Shown in pieces: positions 8,457 to 17,365 of a stretch of 64,000 bases of DNA. This DNA is from Psychroflexus montanilacus (lineage in GTDB: Bacteria; Bacteroidota; Bacteroidia; Flavobacteriales; Flavobacteriaceae), in the NCBI RefSeq assembly GCF_020164535.1, contig NZ_JAIQZC010000001.1, forward strand, positions 744,001 to 808,000. Direction: 5' to 3'. How positions within the stretch are numbered: the first letter of the stretch is position 1; every line of letters starts with the position of its first letter. The notes under the pieces were generated by a model, which saw nothing but the letters and a program-made list of their open reading frames with translations, searched no databases and had not been told where the DNA came from. The translations under genes were made by a program, and so were the position numbers.

Positions 8457-9470
8457 ATGAAGCTTGAAAAAGATATTTCTCTAAAACCATACAACACCTT
8501 TGGAATAGATGTAAATGCTCATCAGTTCATTTCAGTGCAAACTGAAGAGGAGCTTTTAGAAATATTGAGGCGTTTTTATGCATCAGAATTATTTGTTTTG
8601 GGTGGCGGCAGTAATATGCTTCTCACCCAAAACATAAATAAAACAGTTCTTCACGTCAACTTAAAAGGGATCGAAGTTGTAGAAGAAAGCTCTGAGTATG
8701 TTTTGGTAAAAGCTTATGCTGGAGAAAACTGGCATGATTTCGTATCGTTTTGTTTGGAAAACGATTACGGTGGTTTAGAAAATTTATCACTTATCCCTGG
8801 AAATGTAGGCACATCACCCATTCAAAACATTGGTGCTTACGGAGTTGAACTGAAAGATGTCATGGAATATTGTGAAGCCATCAATAGGCAGACACTTTCT
8901 AAAAAAACCTTTTATACTAAAGACTGTAAATTTGGATATAGAGATTCAATTTTCAAATCGAAGTTGAAGAATCAGTTCATCATCACAAGTGTTGTCTTCA
9001 AATTATCTAAAACTAACCACCAATTACATATTGATTACGGCTCAATTCAAACCGAGCTTAATTCAAAAAAGATAAGCTCACCAAGCATTCAGGATGTATC
9101 AAAAGCTGTGATCGCCATACGCCAATCCAAGCTTCCAAATCCAAAAGAAATAGGAAATAGCGGGAGTTTTTTTAAGAATCCAATTGTGAGCAATAAGGTG
9201 CTAGAAACTGTTCAGGTAGAATATCCAGAAGTCCCTTTTTATAAAATTGATGAAAATTCTGTCAAAATTCCTGCTGGATGGTTGATTGAAAAAACCGGTC
9301 TTAAGGGCTATAGAAAAGGAGATGCTGGAGTTCATGCAAAGCAAGCTTTGGTTTTGGTCAACTATGGTGAAGCCAGCGGTAAGGAAATAAAAGAGGTTTC
9401 CAAACTAGTAAAAAAAGAGGTTAAAACTAAATTCAATATTGCCTTAGAGACAGAAGTCAACGTCTTTTAA
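8457..9470 (+). CDS. murB: UDP-N-acetylenolpyruvoylglucosamine reductase (MurB)
   Basis: MurB reduces UDP-GlcNAc-enolpyruvate to UDP-MurNAc with NADPH and FAD, the second committed step of peptidoglycan synthesis. The 337-residue length and the inserted loop region fit the type I (E. coli-like) form. FAD-binding LGGGSNML lies at about 48-55, GNVGTSPIQNIGAYG in the centre, and the catalytic Ser is in NSGSFFKNP. The C-terminal substrate-binding part (PAGWLIEKTGLKG, HAKQALVLVN) is intact. It begins directly after the aminotransferase stop. Confidence 0.96.
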   Translation: MKLEKDISLKPYNTFGIDVNAHQFISVQTEEELLEILRRFYASELFVLGGGSNMLLTQNINKTVLHVNLKGIEVVEESSEYVLVKAYAGENWHDFVSFCLENDYGGLENLSLIPGNVGTSPIQNIGAYGVELKDVMEYCEAINRQTLSKKTFYTKDCKFGYRDSIFKSKLKNQFIITSVVFKLSKTNHQLHIDYGSIQTELNSKKISSPSIQDVSKAVIAIRQSKLPNPKEIGNSGSFFKNPIVSNKVLETVQVEYPEVPFYKIDENSVKIPAGWLIEKTGLKGYRKGDAGVHAKQALVLVNYGEASGKEIKEVSKLVKKEVKTKFNIALETEVNVF

Positions 9471-9545
9471 GATCACCAATTCCATGTTTTCGTTAAAAAA
9501 AGAAAGATTATTTCCCATTTCACTAAGGATAAGTTCCACTTTTAT

Positions 9546-9553
9546 TAAATTTG
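9546..9553 (+). promoter_or_regulatory. -7 box (TAAATTTG) four bases before a start codon
   Basis: TAAATTTG matches TAnnTTTG exactly. Only 4 nt separate it from the ATG at 9558, so the transcript could be leaderless. No good -33 TTG is visible 17-21 nt upstream. Confidence 0.5.
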
Positions 9554-9557
9554 CAAT

Positions 9558-9767
9558 ATGAAATTATTATTGATAACAATCGTACTTTTAGGATTAGCAG
9601 TAGCAGGTATAGCCATTAAAATCTGGGGAAAGAAGGATGGAAAATTTGCTGGCACATGTGCAAGTCAGAGTCCTTTCCTTAACAAAGAAGGTGAAGCATG
9701 TAGCTATTGTGGTAAAACTCCAGATCAACAAACAGACTGCAGTGGCGCTAATGAAGGAACTAAGTAA
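9558..9767 (+). CDS. Small membrane-anchored protein with four cysteines
   Basis: A 69-residue protein. Residues 1-23 form one hydrophobic helix, followed by KKDG and a soluble tail with cysteines at 34, 48, 51 and 61 (C-x13-C-x2-C-x9-C). The C-x2-C pair in CSYCGKTP resembles a metal- or redox-binding knuckle, but I recognise no named family. Similar small proteins occur in flavobacteria as uncharacterised membrane or secreted proteins. It has its own -7 box, and the glycosyltransferase gene begins 20 nt after its stop, so it may lead the glycosyltransferase-sigma factor operon. Confidence 0.7.
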   Translation: MKLLLITIVLLGLAVAGIAIKIWGKKDGKFAGTCASQSPFLNKEGEACSYCGKTPDQQTDCSGANEGTK

Positions 9768-9787
9768 TAATTAAAAACATCTGATGG

Positions 9788-10885
9788 TTGAAAATCATTT
9801 TGCTACTATTTCTGATTTCAACTATTTACATTTTAGTTCAGCACTTTAAAATAGTTTACCTTCTTAGTAAACATCAAAAATTTAAGTTTGATAACCAGGA
9901 TATATCTGATCCAGTAAGTGTAATCATTTGTGCAAAAAACGAAGAACACAACCTTTCCAAAAATTTAAAAGTTATTCTGAATCAGAATTATTCAGAATTT
10001 GAAGTGGTTGTGGTTGATGATTTCTCGTCCGATTCAACACAAGAAGTCCTTCAAAAAATTCAGAAGAAATATCCTCGACTTAAAATTATTCAACCGAAAA
10101 AAAAGTCTTCAAATTCAAAACGGAATGCCCTCAAAACCGGAGTTTTAGCTGCTAACTATGACCTAGTATTATTAACTGATGCTGATTGCAGACCTTTGAC
10201 TAAACGATGGATTCAAAGCATGTCTGCGAGTTTATCTAAGCATAAACCTTGTGTACTTGGCTATTCTCCCTATGCAAAGCATGCGTCTTTTTTGAATTAT
10301 ATCATTCAATATGAAACTTTACAAACAGCTTGTTTATACTTTTCAAGAGCTTTAGCCAATAAAGCTTACATGAGCGTTGGTAGAAATGTGATGTATACCA
10401 AAACATTTTTTTTAGACAATGAAAATTTTGAAAATGAAAACGAACTAACGTCTGGTGATGATGATCTACTAATTCAAAATGTGAAAGATAAATCTCAAAT
10501 TACAGTAAATTTAAATACGAACAGTTTTGTTGAGAGTCAACCCAAAAGAACCTGGACTACTTGGTGGAAGCAAAAACTGAGGCATTACTCCACTGCTTCT
10601 CATTATGATAAACATAGCCAGATATTCCTAGGTCTCTATCATCTTGGCCATCTCGTCTTTTGGATAAGTTTCTTAATTTTGATTTCTTTTGAATTTTCAA
10701 AGTTAGCCTGGACGATATGGTTTACGCTAGTGTTGACGAAGAGTATTTTGATGTTATTTTATTTAAAGCTTTTTAAGGTTTCAAAAGTACTTTTGATTAT
10801 ATGGCCTATCTTAGAAGCAAGTTTACTTCTGTTGCAACTTGGTTTAGGCACAAACGGAAAATTCAAAAAACAAAAAACGTGGTAG
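9788..10885 (+). CDS. Membrane-bound family 2 glycosyltransferase
   Basis: A 365-residue GT2 enzyme. An N-terminal membrane helix (residues 1-20) is followed by the GT-A domain: SVIICAKNEEHNL, VVVDDFSSDST, then LLTDADCRP carrying the DxD-type metal site. A QxxRW-like region (PKRTWTTWWKQKLRHY) follows, then two or three C-terminal membrane helices. Acceptor and donor are unknown; envelope polysaccharide or lipid glycosylation is the usual role. The start is TTG, because no in-frame ATG precedes the GT core and a hydrophobic N-terminus follows the TTG directly. Its end overlaps the sigma factor start. Confidence 0.85.
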   Translation: MKIILLLFLISTIYILVQHFKIVYLLSKHQKFKFDNQDISDPVSVIICAKNEEHNLSKNLKVILNQNYSEFEVVVVDDFSSDSTQEVLQKIQKKYPRLKIIQPKKKSSNSKRNALKTGVLAANYDLVLLTDADCRPLTKRWIQSMSASLSKHKPCVLGYSPYAKHASFLNYIIQYETLQTACLYFSRALANKAYMSVGRNVMYTKTFFLDNENFENENELTSGDDDLLIQNVKDKSQITVNLNTNSFVESQPKRTWTTWWKQKLRHYSTASHYDKHSQIFLGLYHLGHLVFWISFLILISFEFSKLAWTIWFTLVLTKSILMLFYLKLFKVSKVLLIIWPILEASLLLLQLGLGTNGKFKKQKTW

Positions 10886-11433
10886 TAAAACCAAACTTAC
10901 AAGAGCTTATCATCAAAGCAAAACAAGCTGATCAAAAAGCTTTTAGAGTCTTGCTAAATTATTTTTGGGAGGATGTCTACAGGTTTCAGTTAAAACGCAC
11001 TAATGATGCTTATGAAGCTGAAGAAATTACCGTACAAACCTTTGCCAGAGCCTTTGATAAAATTGAGACTTATGAAGAAACATTTAAGTTTAAAACGTGG
11101 TTAATTACTATTTCTAAAAACATTCATATTGACCAGACACGTAAGCAAAAATTAAAAACTTCTGAAATTGACACCAGAAAGGTTTCTCAAATTGCAGACA
11201 TAGAGCCGACTGTAGAAGATAAAATCATCAAAGAACAAAATCTAAGTAACCTCTTAAGCCAAATCAAAGAATTACAGCCACATTACAGAGAGGTCATAGA
11301 ATTAAGGTTTTTCAAAGAAATGAGTTATAAAGAAATAGCTGTCAGGACAGAGCAACCCATCACCAATGTAAAGGTAAGGTTACTTAGGGCTAAAAAGCTT
11401 CTGGCGGAAATTATAAATCAAAAACATAATTAA
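10879..11433 (+). CDS. ECF-type RNA polymerase sigma factor
   Basis: A sigma-70 family protein of the extracytoplasmic function type, about 184 residues from the chosen start. Region 2 is seen as AFRVLLNYFWEDVYRF through EEITVQTFARAFDKI and FKTWLITISKN. Region 4 is seen as LQPHYREVIELRFFKEMSYKEIA, followed by a recognition helix NVKVRLLRAKKLL. The GTG at 10879 is chosen because it overlaps the glycosyltransferase stop by 7 bases and begins just before region 2. The ATG at 10801 would overlap the neighbour by 85 bases and add an unrelated basic segment. No anti-sigma gene is adjacent. Confidence 0.88.
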   Translation: MVVKPNLQELIIKAKQADQKAFRVLLNYFWEDVYRFQLKRTNDAYEAEEITVQTFARAFDKIETYEETFKFKTWLITISKNIHIDQTRKQKLKTSEIDTRKVSQIADIEPTVEDKIIKEQNLSNLLSQIKELQPHYREVIELRFFKEMSYKEIAVRTEQPITNVKVRLLRAKKLLAEIINQKHN

Positions 11434-11435
11434 AT

Positions 11436-11837
11436 ATGAAACTTGCTATTTCTCTACTTCTATTTAGTTTAATAACAACTCCCCAAGGCTATAATGACAA
11501 GCGAATTGTGGTTATAGCGGCATCAAAAAAATCTTCTGATGTTGAAAATCAAATCAAAATCTTACAGAAAAATTCTTTAGAACTGGAAAAAAGAAGGATG
11601 GCTGTATTCACACTAATAGATGGTGAATTGGAGCCTATCATTAATTCCAGCGATAAGAGTGAGAAATTTGTAAGGAAAAATAAAGCCAGCTTTACGGCCA
11701 CTTCGAACCCTAAGATTTACTTGATAGGACTTGATAAAAATGTAAAACAAACTTTTTCTGATTTCGTAGAACCTCAGCATATTTTTGAAATTGTAGACAG
11801 TATGCCAATGCGCCAGGCTGAAATGAGAAGAAATTAA
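11436..11837 (+). CDS. DUF4174 domain protein, probably exported
   Basis: A 133-residue protein with a short hydrophobic N-terminus ([18 protein letters not shown]) that could be a signal peptide. The rest has the DUF4174 layout: [21 protein letters not shown], a central strand [14 protein letters not shown], then [11 protein letters not shown] and the conserved end [12 protein letters not shown]. The fold is thioredoxin-like but there is no active-site CxxC, and the function is unknown. It starts 2 nt after the sigma factor, so it is in that operon. Its TAA shares TTAA (11834-11837) with the stop of purC on the other strand. Confidence 0.75.
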   Translation: MKLAISLLLFSLITTPQGYNDKRIVVIAASKKSSDVENQIKILQKNSLELEKRRMAVFTLIDGELEPIINSSDKSEKFVRKNKASFTATSNPKIYLIGLDKNVKQTFSDFVEPQHIFEIVDSMPMRQAEMRRN

Positions 11838-12784
11838 GCCTTCAAATACCCATTAATGTTATTCAAAATCCGTGTTTTGATGGAAATAACATCAGCTTTT
11901 TGAAAGCTTTTTCCTGTGATTTTTTCGTAAAGCTCTATATATCTTTCACTTATAGAATTAACAACCTCAGGAGTTAATTCTGGAATTTTTTGTCCTTCTT
12001 TACCCTGAAATCCGTTTTCCATCAACCACTCTCTTACAAATTCCTTAGAAAGCTGTTTTTGTTTTTCTCCTTTAGCTTGTCTTTCCTCATAGCCTTCCTT
12101 ATAAAAGTAACGTGATGAATCTGGAGTATGAATTTCGTCTATCACTACAATATTACCGTCTGGTGTTTTGCCGAATTCATATTTAGTATCTACTAAAAGT
12201 AAGCCTCTTTCATGGGCAAGTTCAGTTCCTCTTTGAAATAATTTCAAGGCATAATCTTCAAGAATCGCATAATCTGTTTCGCTTACAATTCCTTGATGGA
12301 GAATTTCTTCTTTAGAAATATCTTGATCATGTTCACCCTGCTCTGCCTTAGTCGTAGGAGTAATCATAGGTGCATCAAACTTGTCATTCAGTTTTAATCC
12401 TTCCTTGAATTCCACTCCGCATAATTCACGTTTCCCAGCAAAATATTCTCTGGCTGCATGGCCAACCAAATAGTTTCTTACGACCATTTCGACCTTAAAA
12501 GGCTCGCAGTTCACCCCAACACTTACATTAGGATCTGGGGTAGCTTCCAGCCAATTCGGCACAATATCTTCTGTTGCTTTCAACATTTCAGAAGCAATTT
12601 CATTCAGAATTTGTCCCTTGTAAGGAATTCCCTGTGGTAAAACCACATCAAAAGCACTTAATCTATCGGTGGCAACAATCACCAGTTTATTATCAGAAAG
12701 AGTATAGACCTCTCTGACTTTACCTTTATAATAATTGACCTGATTGGGTAACTGAAATTGAGTTGACAAAAGCGTAGCACTCAT
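11834..12784 (-). CDS. purC: Phosphoribosylaminoimidazole-succinocarboxamide synthase (SAICAR synthetase)
   Basis: PurC joins CAIR and aspartate using ATP in purine biosynthesis. At 316 residues it is the longer form of the family. Motifs include [11 protein letters not shown] (ATP-binding N-terminal loop), [20 protein letters not shown], and VDTKYEFG with [15 protein letters not shown] in the C-terminal half, all highly conserved. It lies 3 nt downstream of phoH in the same direction and probably depends on that promoter. It is convergent with the DUF4174 gene, with a four-base shared stop. Confidence 0.97.
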   Translation of the reverse strand: MSATLLSTQFQLPNQVNYYKGKVREVYTLSDNKLVIVATDRLSAFDVVLPQGIPYKGQILNEIASEMLKATEDIVPNWLEATPDPNVSVGVNCEPFKVEMVVRNYLVGHAAREYFAGKRELCGVEFKEGLKLNDKFDAPMITPTTKAEQGEHDQDISKEEILHQGIVSETDYAILEDYALKLFQRGTELAHERGLLLVDTKYEFGKTPDGNIVVIDEIHTPDSSRYFYKEGYEERQAKGEKQKQLSKEFVREWLMENGFQGKEGQKIPELTPEVVNSISERYIELYEKITGKSFQKADVISIKTRILNNINGYLKA

Positions 12785-12787
12785 AAT

Positions 12788-13741
12788 TTAATCTTGATTT
12801 TCTATAGCTTTATAAGCTGAAATTACTTTTTTAACGAGTCGGTGGCGAATCACATCTTTATCATCCAGGTAAATCATCCCAATTCCTTTGATATCCTTAA
12901 GAACCAGAAGGGCTTCTTTAAGTCCAGATATTGCGCGCTTTGGCAAATCTACCTGACCTGGATCTCCAGTAATCATAAATTTGGCATTTTTACCCATCCT
13001 GGTGAGGAACATCTTCATTTGTGGATGTGTTGTGTTTTGTGCTTCATCCAAAATCACAAAGGCATTATCAAGGGTTCTACCTCTCATAAATGCCAAAGGC
13101 GCGATTTGAATCGTTCCTTTTTCGATATAGCTTTCCAATTTTTCTGGAGCAATCATATCCCTCAATGCATCATAGAGCGGCTGCATGTAAGGATCTAGTT
13201 TTTCTCTCAAGTCCCCGGGAAGAAACCCAAGGTTTTCTCCAGCTTCTACGGCAGGACGAGTCAATATAATTCTTCTTACTTGTTTATTTTTTAGCGCCTG
13301 CACAGCCAGAGCAACTCCAGTATAAGTTTTACCAGTACCTGCAGGACCTATGGCAAACACCATATCATTGGTATTCATTAGTTCTACCAATTTGCGCTGG
13401 TTGGCAGTTTGTGCTTTGATAAGCCTTCCTCCTACACCATGAACCAAAACATCTCCTGAAGAAATTGGTGCATCATAATCAGCTTTGGACTGGCTTGTAA
13501 GAATTCGTTCTATGGCATTTTCATCTAAGGCATTGAATTTTGAAAAATGATCCATAAGCATTTGAAAACGCTGCTCAAATTCCTCAAGACGTTCATCATC
13601 ACCAAAAACTTTTATTTTATTCCCTCTCGCTACAAGTTTGAGTTGCGGATAGTATTTTTTAATGAGTTCAATGTTAACATTGTGATGTCCAAAAAATTCT
13701 CTGGGATTTATTTCGGAGAGTTCTAAAATAAGTTCATTCAA
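12788..13741 (-). CDS. phoH: PhoH family ATPase
   Basis: A cytoplasmic PhoH/YbeZ-type P-loop ATPase, often linked to RNA metabolism or ribosome quality. A KH-like N-terminal part (residues 1-100) precedes the ATPase domain with Walker A AIGPAGTGKTYTG and Walker B FVILDEAQNT; RPAVEAGENLGFLPGDL and GDPGQVDLP are family hallmarks. I choose the TTG at 13741, giving 317 residues beginning LNELILELSEINPREFFG, over the in-frame TTG at 13783. The latter is part of a minus-strand -7 box (13781-13788), so a transcript could not include it. The exact start remains open. Confidence 0.88.
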   Translation of the reverse strand: MNELILELSEINPREFFGHHNVNIELIKKYYPQLKLVARGNKIKVFGDDERLEEFEQRFQMLMDHFSKFNALDENAIERILTSQSKADYDAPISSGDVLVHGVGGRLIKAQTANQRKLVELMNTNDMVFAIGPAGTGKTYTGVALAVQALKNKQVRRIILTRPAVEAGENLGFLPGDLREKLDPYMQPLYDALRDMIAPEKLESYIEKGTIQIAPLAFMRGRTLDNAFVILDEAQNTTHPQMKMFLTRMGKNAKFMITGDPGQVDLPKRAISGLKEALLVLKDIKGIGMIYLDDKDVIRHRLVKKVISAYKAIENQD

Positions 13742-13780
13742 AAGCGGTGATTTTTGGTTAAAAATAATAAATTCGCATAG

Positions 13781-13788
13781 CAAATTTA
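13781..13788 (-). promoter_or_regulatory. -7 box (TAAATTTG) of phoH-purC
   Basis: On the minus strand this reads TAAATTTG, an exact TAnnTTTG match, 39 nt before the TTG start at 13741. A -33 TTG at the usual spacing is not clear. The intergenic space to the divergent gene at 13837 is under 100 bases. Confidence 0.45.
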
Positions 13789-13836
13789 CGCATTTTTTTG
13801 ACGAAAATGAGCTTCCAATTATTAACTGTCTATTAA

Positions 13837-14667
13837 ATGCCTATCATCACTCTTACTACAGATTTTGGACTTAAAGATCACTCCGTTGCTGCGGTGAAAG
13901 GAGCCTTGTTTAGCGAGTTGCAACAGGTTCAAATTGTAGATATTTCTCACGACATCTCCCCCTTCAATTATACTGAAGCTGCCTATATTATAAAGAATGC
14001 TTATCATAATTTCCCAAAGGATTCCATCCACATCATTGGAGTAGACTCTGAGTTAACTCCAGAAAATAAACACTTAGCCATCTATCTGGATGGTCACTAT
14101 TTTATTTGTGCAGATAATGGCATTTTATCTTTAATCGCTTCTGAAATTAGGCCAGATAAAATTGTTGAAATCAACATTCATGACAAATTTGAAAGGAAGT
14201 CTAAAATTCTAGATGTATTTATCAGCGTAGCGGCTCACATTTGCAGAGGCGGCGACCTGGATGTGATAGGGAAATCTATTTCTGCTATGAATGAGCTCAC
14301 TCACGTCCAACCGATTGTAAATCAACAGGAAGACCAAATCATAGGACATATTATCTATATCGATAACTTTGGAAATGTTGTCTCAAACATCAGCAAAAAA
14401 CTCTATAAGTCTGTAGCTAAAGGTCGAGAAGTTCTCATTTCAGCGAGGTCTACTAAATTTAAAAATGTGTATTCCAATTATTCTGAAGCCATTAATTTTA
14501 ATGTCCCCAGAGAAAACAGAGAAATGGAAGGAAAAAAAATTGCGCTCTTTAATTCATCAGATTTTTTGGAACTTGCCATTTATAAAAGTAATCCGTTAAG
14601 CGTAGGGTGTGCATCAAGTTTATTTGGAATAAAATACCTGGACACTCTTACCGTTAAATTTCTGTAG
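13837..14667 (+). CDS. SAM hydroxide adenosyltransferase (SAM hydrolase, DUF62 family)
   Basis: A 276-residue member of the chlorinase/fluorinase superfamily. In most bacteria members hydrolyse S-adenosylmethionine to adenosine and methionine using an activated water. The N-terminal TLTTDFGLKDHSVAAVKG carries the conserved Asp, followed by VDISHDISPFN, HIIGVDSEL and the C-terminal barrel with YIDNFGNVVSNI. Nothing suggests a halogenase, which usually has an added loop and a biosynthetic cluster. It is the first gene of the unit that continues into gldF and gldG, with a 1-nt gap to the next gene. Confidence 0.88.
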   Translation: MPIITLTTDFGLKDHSVAAVKGALFSELQQVQIVDISHDISPFNYTEAAYIIKNAYHNFPKDSIHIIGVDSELTPENKHLAIYLDGHYFICADNGILSLIASEIRPDKIVEINIHDKFERKSKILDVFISVAAHICRGGDLDVIGKSISAMNELTHVQPIVNQQEDQIIGHIIYIDNFGNVVSNISKKLYKSVAKGREVLISARSTKFKNVYSNYSEAINFNVPRENREMEGKKIALFNSSDFLELAIYKSNPLSVGCASSLFGIKYLDTLTVKFL

Positions 14668-14668
14668 A

Positions 14669-14965
14669 ATGTTGATAAGGATAGTAAAAATGCAATTTGA
14701 ACCGGAAGCTGTAGAAGGTTTTCAGAATCTATTTAAAATGAACAAGGAGAAAATTCGTCATTTTGAAGGTTGCCAACGTTTAGAATTATATCAGGACCAA
14801 AATAATGCCTGTATATTTTTCACTTACAGTTATTGGGAATCTGAATCTCACCTGAACTCCTACAGACATTCAGCTTTATTTGCTGAAGTCTGGAAAGCTA
14901 CCAAAGCAGGTTTTGCCCAAAAAGCTGAAGCCTGGAGTCTGGACAAACTCGTAGAATTAGATTGA
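14669..14965 (+). CDS. ABM-domain (antibiotic biosynthesis monooxygenase-like) protein
   Basis: A 98-residue ferredoxin-like alpha/beta-barrel protein. MLIRIVKMQFEPEAVEGFQNLF, HFEGCQRLELYQD, YWESESHLNSYRHSALFAEVW and a final strand follow the ABM dimer fold. The family includes small quinol or heme-degrading oxygenases and many members of unknown role. No catalytic claim can be made here. Gaps of 1 nt on both sides put it in one operon between the SAM hydrolase gene and gldF, a placement I believe is common in flavobacteria. Confidence 0.78.
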   Translation: MLIRIVKMQFEPEAVEGFQNLFKMNKEKIRHFEGCQRLELYQDQNNACIFFTYSYWESESHLNSYRHSALFAEVWKATKAGFAQKAEAWSLDKLVELD

Positions 14966-14966
14966 T

Positions 14967-15698
14967 ATGCTAGCAATTTTCAGTAAAGAATTCAACAGTT
15001 TTTTTTCAAGCGCCATTGGCTTTATAGTGGTTGGACTTTTTTTGATTTCTATTGGAAGTTTGATTTGGATCATTCCAGGACCTTTCAATATTTTCGATTT
15101 GGGATATGCCAATCTGATTCCCTTTTTTGAAGCATTGCCTTGGGTTTTTGCTTTATTAATTCCTGCCATTTGCATGCGAAGCTTTTCTGAGGAAAAAAAA
15201 CAAGGCACTATGGAATTGCTACTAACGAAACCCTTGAGCCTGGATCAATTGATTGTCGGTAAATTTTTAGGCTGCCTTTGTTTAAGCATCATAGCCATTC
15301 TGCCAACCTTATTTTATATGGTTGGGTTGTCTTCGCTCACAGCAAATGAGGTGACTGTAGATTACGGTGTTATTTTCAGTTCTTATCTTGGTTTAGTTTT
15401 GCTAATGTCCTGCTTCACTTCCATTGGCATATTTGCTTCATCCCTGAGTAACAACCAGATTGTAGCTTTCATTTCTGGAACTGTGATCAGTTTATTTTTA
15501 TATTTTGGGTTTGATGGACTTAGCTCGATTTCTCTTGGAGATTCTCAACTATATGCGCTGGATTACCTTGGAATGAATTATCACTTCAGAAGTATTTCCA
15601 GGGGGATTTTAGATACAAGAAACCTGATTTATCTGTTGAGCATCACTTTTATCTTCCTGGCATTTACTCGATTTCAACTTAAATCGCTTTCAGAATGA
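14967..15698 (+). CDS. gldF: Gliding motility ABC transporter permease GldF
   Basis: A 243-residue inner-membrane protein with about six hydrophobic segments and the ABC-2 permease layout: FSKEFNSFFSSAIGFIVVGLF, CMRSFSEEKKQGTMELLLTKPLS, then QLIVGKFLGCL. GldF forms an ABC transporter with GldG and the ATPase GldA, required for gliding in Flavobacterium johnsoniae (established). GldG follows with a 4-base overlap. The ATPase gene gldA lies separately at 43585. The transported substrate is unknown. Confidence 0.93.
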   Translation: MLAIFSKEFNSFFSSAIGFIVVGLFLISIGSLIWIIPGPFNIFDLGYANLIPFFEALPWVFALLIPAICMRSFSEEKKQGTMELLLTKPLSLDQLIVGKFLGCLCLSIIAILPTLFYMVGLSSLTANEVTVDYGVIFSSYLGLVLLMSCFTSIGIFASSLSNNQIVAFISGTVISLFLYFGFDGLSSISLGDSQLYALDYLGMNYHFRSISRGILDTRNLIYLLSITFIFLAFTRFQLKSLSE

Positions 15699-17365
15699 AA
15701 ACAAAAACGCTGAAGAACATCGCCGGGGTTTTAGTGATTTTTATCTTGATAAATGTCCTGGCTTCTCAATTTTTTGCACGCTTAGATTTCACTTCTGATG
15801 GCAAGTACACTTTATCAAAATCGACGCTGGATTTAATTGAAACAATTGAAAAGCCAATACTGGTCCAGGTGTATTTGAGTGGAGATTTACCTTCAGAATT
15901 CAAACGGCTTCAGACAGAGACACGTTATATGCTTGAAGAGCTCCAGGCCTACAATTCCAATATCAAATTTGAATTTGTGGATGCTTTGGATAGCGATCGA
16001 GATGCGATGGAAGTTGCCAATCAATTTTATGAGAAAGATATGCCTCCGGAGTCACTCAACATTAGAGAAAATGGAAAACTGACAGAACGAGTTATATTTC
16101 CATGGGCTGTTGCCACTTATCAAAACAAAGACGCTTCTGTGCAGCTGCTTCAGAAAACCTTGTCGCAAAGTAACTCTGAGCTCATTCAAAAATCAATTGA
16201 AAACCTGGAGTATGCTTTTGTGGACGCCATTACAAAATTGAGCCGGGAACGAACCAAAAAAATTGCCATTTTAAAAGGGCAAGGAGAGCTGGAAGACAAG
16301 TATTTATCTGATTTTCTCACAACTCTGAAAGAATATTATCTCATTGCTCCATTCACATTAGATTCTGTAAACAAAAATCCACAGAGAACGGTTGATTTAC
16401 TCAAAACTTATGATCTCATCATCGATGCAAAGCCGACTGAAGCTTTTAGTGAAGAAAAAAATTATGCGATAGATCAATACCTGATGAATGGCGGAAAAGC
16501 CATCTGGCTAACAGAACACGTAAATGCAGAAAAAGATTCGCTATACAAGGCTTCAAAATCCACTTTAGCTTTTCCAAGAGATTTAAATTTATACAATTTG
16601 TTTTTCAAATACGGCATCAGAATCAATCCACAATTGGTGAATGACCTTTACTCTGCGCCAATTGTTCTGGCTTCTGGAAGTGGTAACTCAACTCAATTAT
16701 CTCGCTTCCCCTGGTTTTATGATCCGTTAGGAAATATTGGCCAAAAACATCCCATAACAAGTAATCTCAATCAAGTAAAATTTGAGTTTGCAAACCCTAT
16801 AGACACCCTAAAGTCGGATTTGAAGAAAACCATCTTGCTCGAAAGTTCAGAATTATCTAGAAAGGTGGGTGTTCCTTCTGAAATTAACCTTAGCCAGATT
16901 ACAGAAGAGCCGGATCCAAGACAATATACTTCAGGAAGATTTCCAATGGCAGTTTTGGTAGAAGGTCAATTTAGTTCGGCTTTTCAAGACAAACTAAAGC
17001 CGTTTCAGCTCTCTAACCCTTTAGAAAAAAGCTCAGAAACTCAGCAAGTTTTCATTTCTGATGGAGACGTGATCAAAAATCAGCTTCAGTCAGGAAAACC
17101 TCTCGAACTTGGTTTTGACAGGTATACAGGTCAAACCTACGGTAATAAAACCTTTTTGCTAAACACGGTTAATTACCTCTTGGGAGACAAAGATCTTGTA
17201 AAAACAAGAAGTAAATCTATAGAACTGGATGAAATGAATCTTGAACAATTGGAAGAAGAAAAATTGACCTGGCAAATTTTCAATTTAGCAGCTCCTCTCC
17301 TATCGATTTTAATTTTTGGAGCCTTATTTTTCTATATTAGAAAGAAAAAATACAGCACATATTAA
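15695..17365 (+). CDS. gldG: Gliding motility ABC transporter auxiliary protein GldG
   Basis: A 556-residue protein with one N-terminal membrane helix (about residues 8-26), a large extracytoplasmic domain and one C-terminal helix (about 527-548) ending in a basic tail. Typical segments are FTSDGKYTLSKSTLDLIE and VQVYLSGDLPSEFKRLQ near the start and AILKGQGELED in the middle. It is the GldG/Mfd-type ABC accessory family with an ABC_transp_aux fold. It overlaps gldF by 4 bases. Its TAA shares TTAA (17362-17365) with the stop of the convergent small gene. Confidence 0.93.
   Translation: MKTKTLKNIAGVLVIFILINVLASQFFARLDFTSDGKYTLSKSTLDLIETIEKPILVQVYLSGDLPSEFKRLQTETRYMLEELQAYNSNIKFEFVDALDSDRDAMEVANQFYEKDMPPESLNIRENGKLTERVIFPWAVATYQNKDASVQLLQKTLSQSNSELIQKSIENLEYAFVDAITKLSRERTKKIAILKGQGELEDKYLSDFLTTLKEYYLIAPFTLDSVNKNPQRTVDLLKTYDLIIDAKPTEAFSEEKNYAIDQYLMNGGKAIWLTEHVNAEKDSLYKASKSTLAFPRDLNLYNLFFKYGIRINPQLVNDLYSAPIVLASGSGNSTQLSRFPWFYDPLGNIGQKHPITSNLNQVKFEFANPIDTLKSDLKKTILLESSELSRKVGVPSEINLSQITEEPDPRQYTSGRFPMAVLVEGQFSSAFQDKLKPFQLSNPLEKSSETQQVFISDGDVIKNQLQSGKPLELGFDRYTGQTYGNKTFLLNTVNYLLGDKDLVKTRSKSIELDEMNLEQLEEEKLTWQIFNLAAPLLSILIFGALFFYIRKKKYSTY

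Noticed and set aside
12842-13198. 118-codon open frame on the plus strand within phoH
   Set aside because: It lies wholly antisense to strongly conserved PhoH motifs, and its product has an unnatural composition (Cys-, His- and Trp-rich).
13837-14667. Halogenase for natural-product synthesis
   Set aside because: The protein fits the common SAM hydroxide adenosyltransferase, and the surroundings are gliding genes with no biosynthetic cluster.
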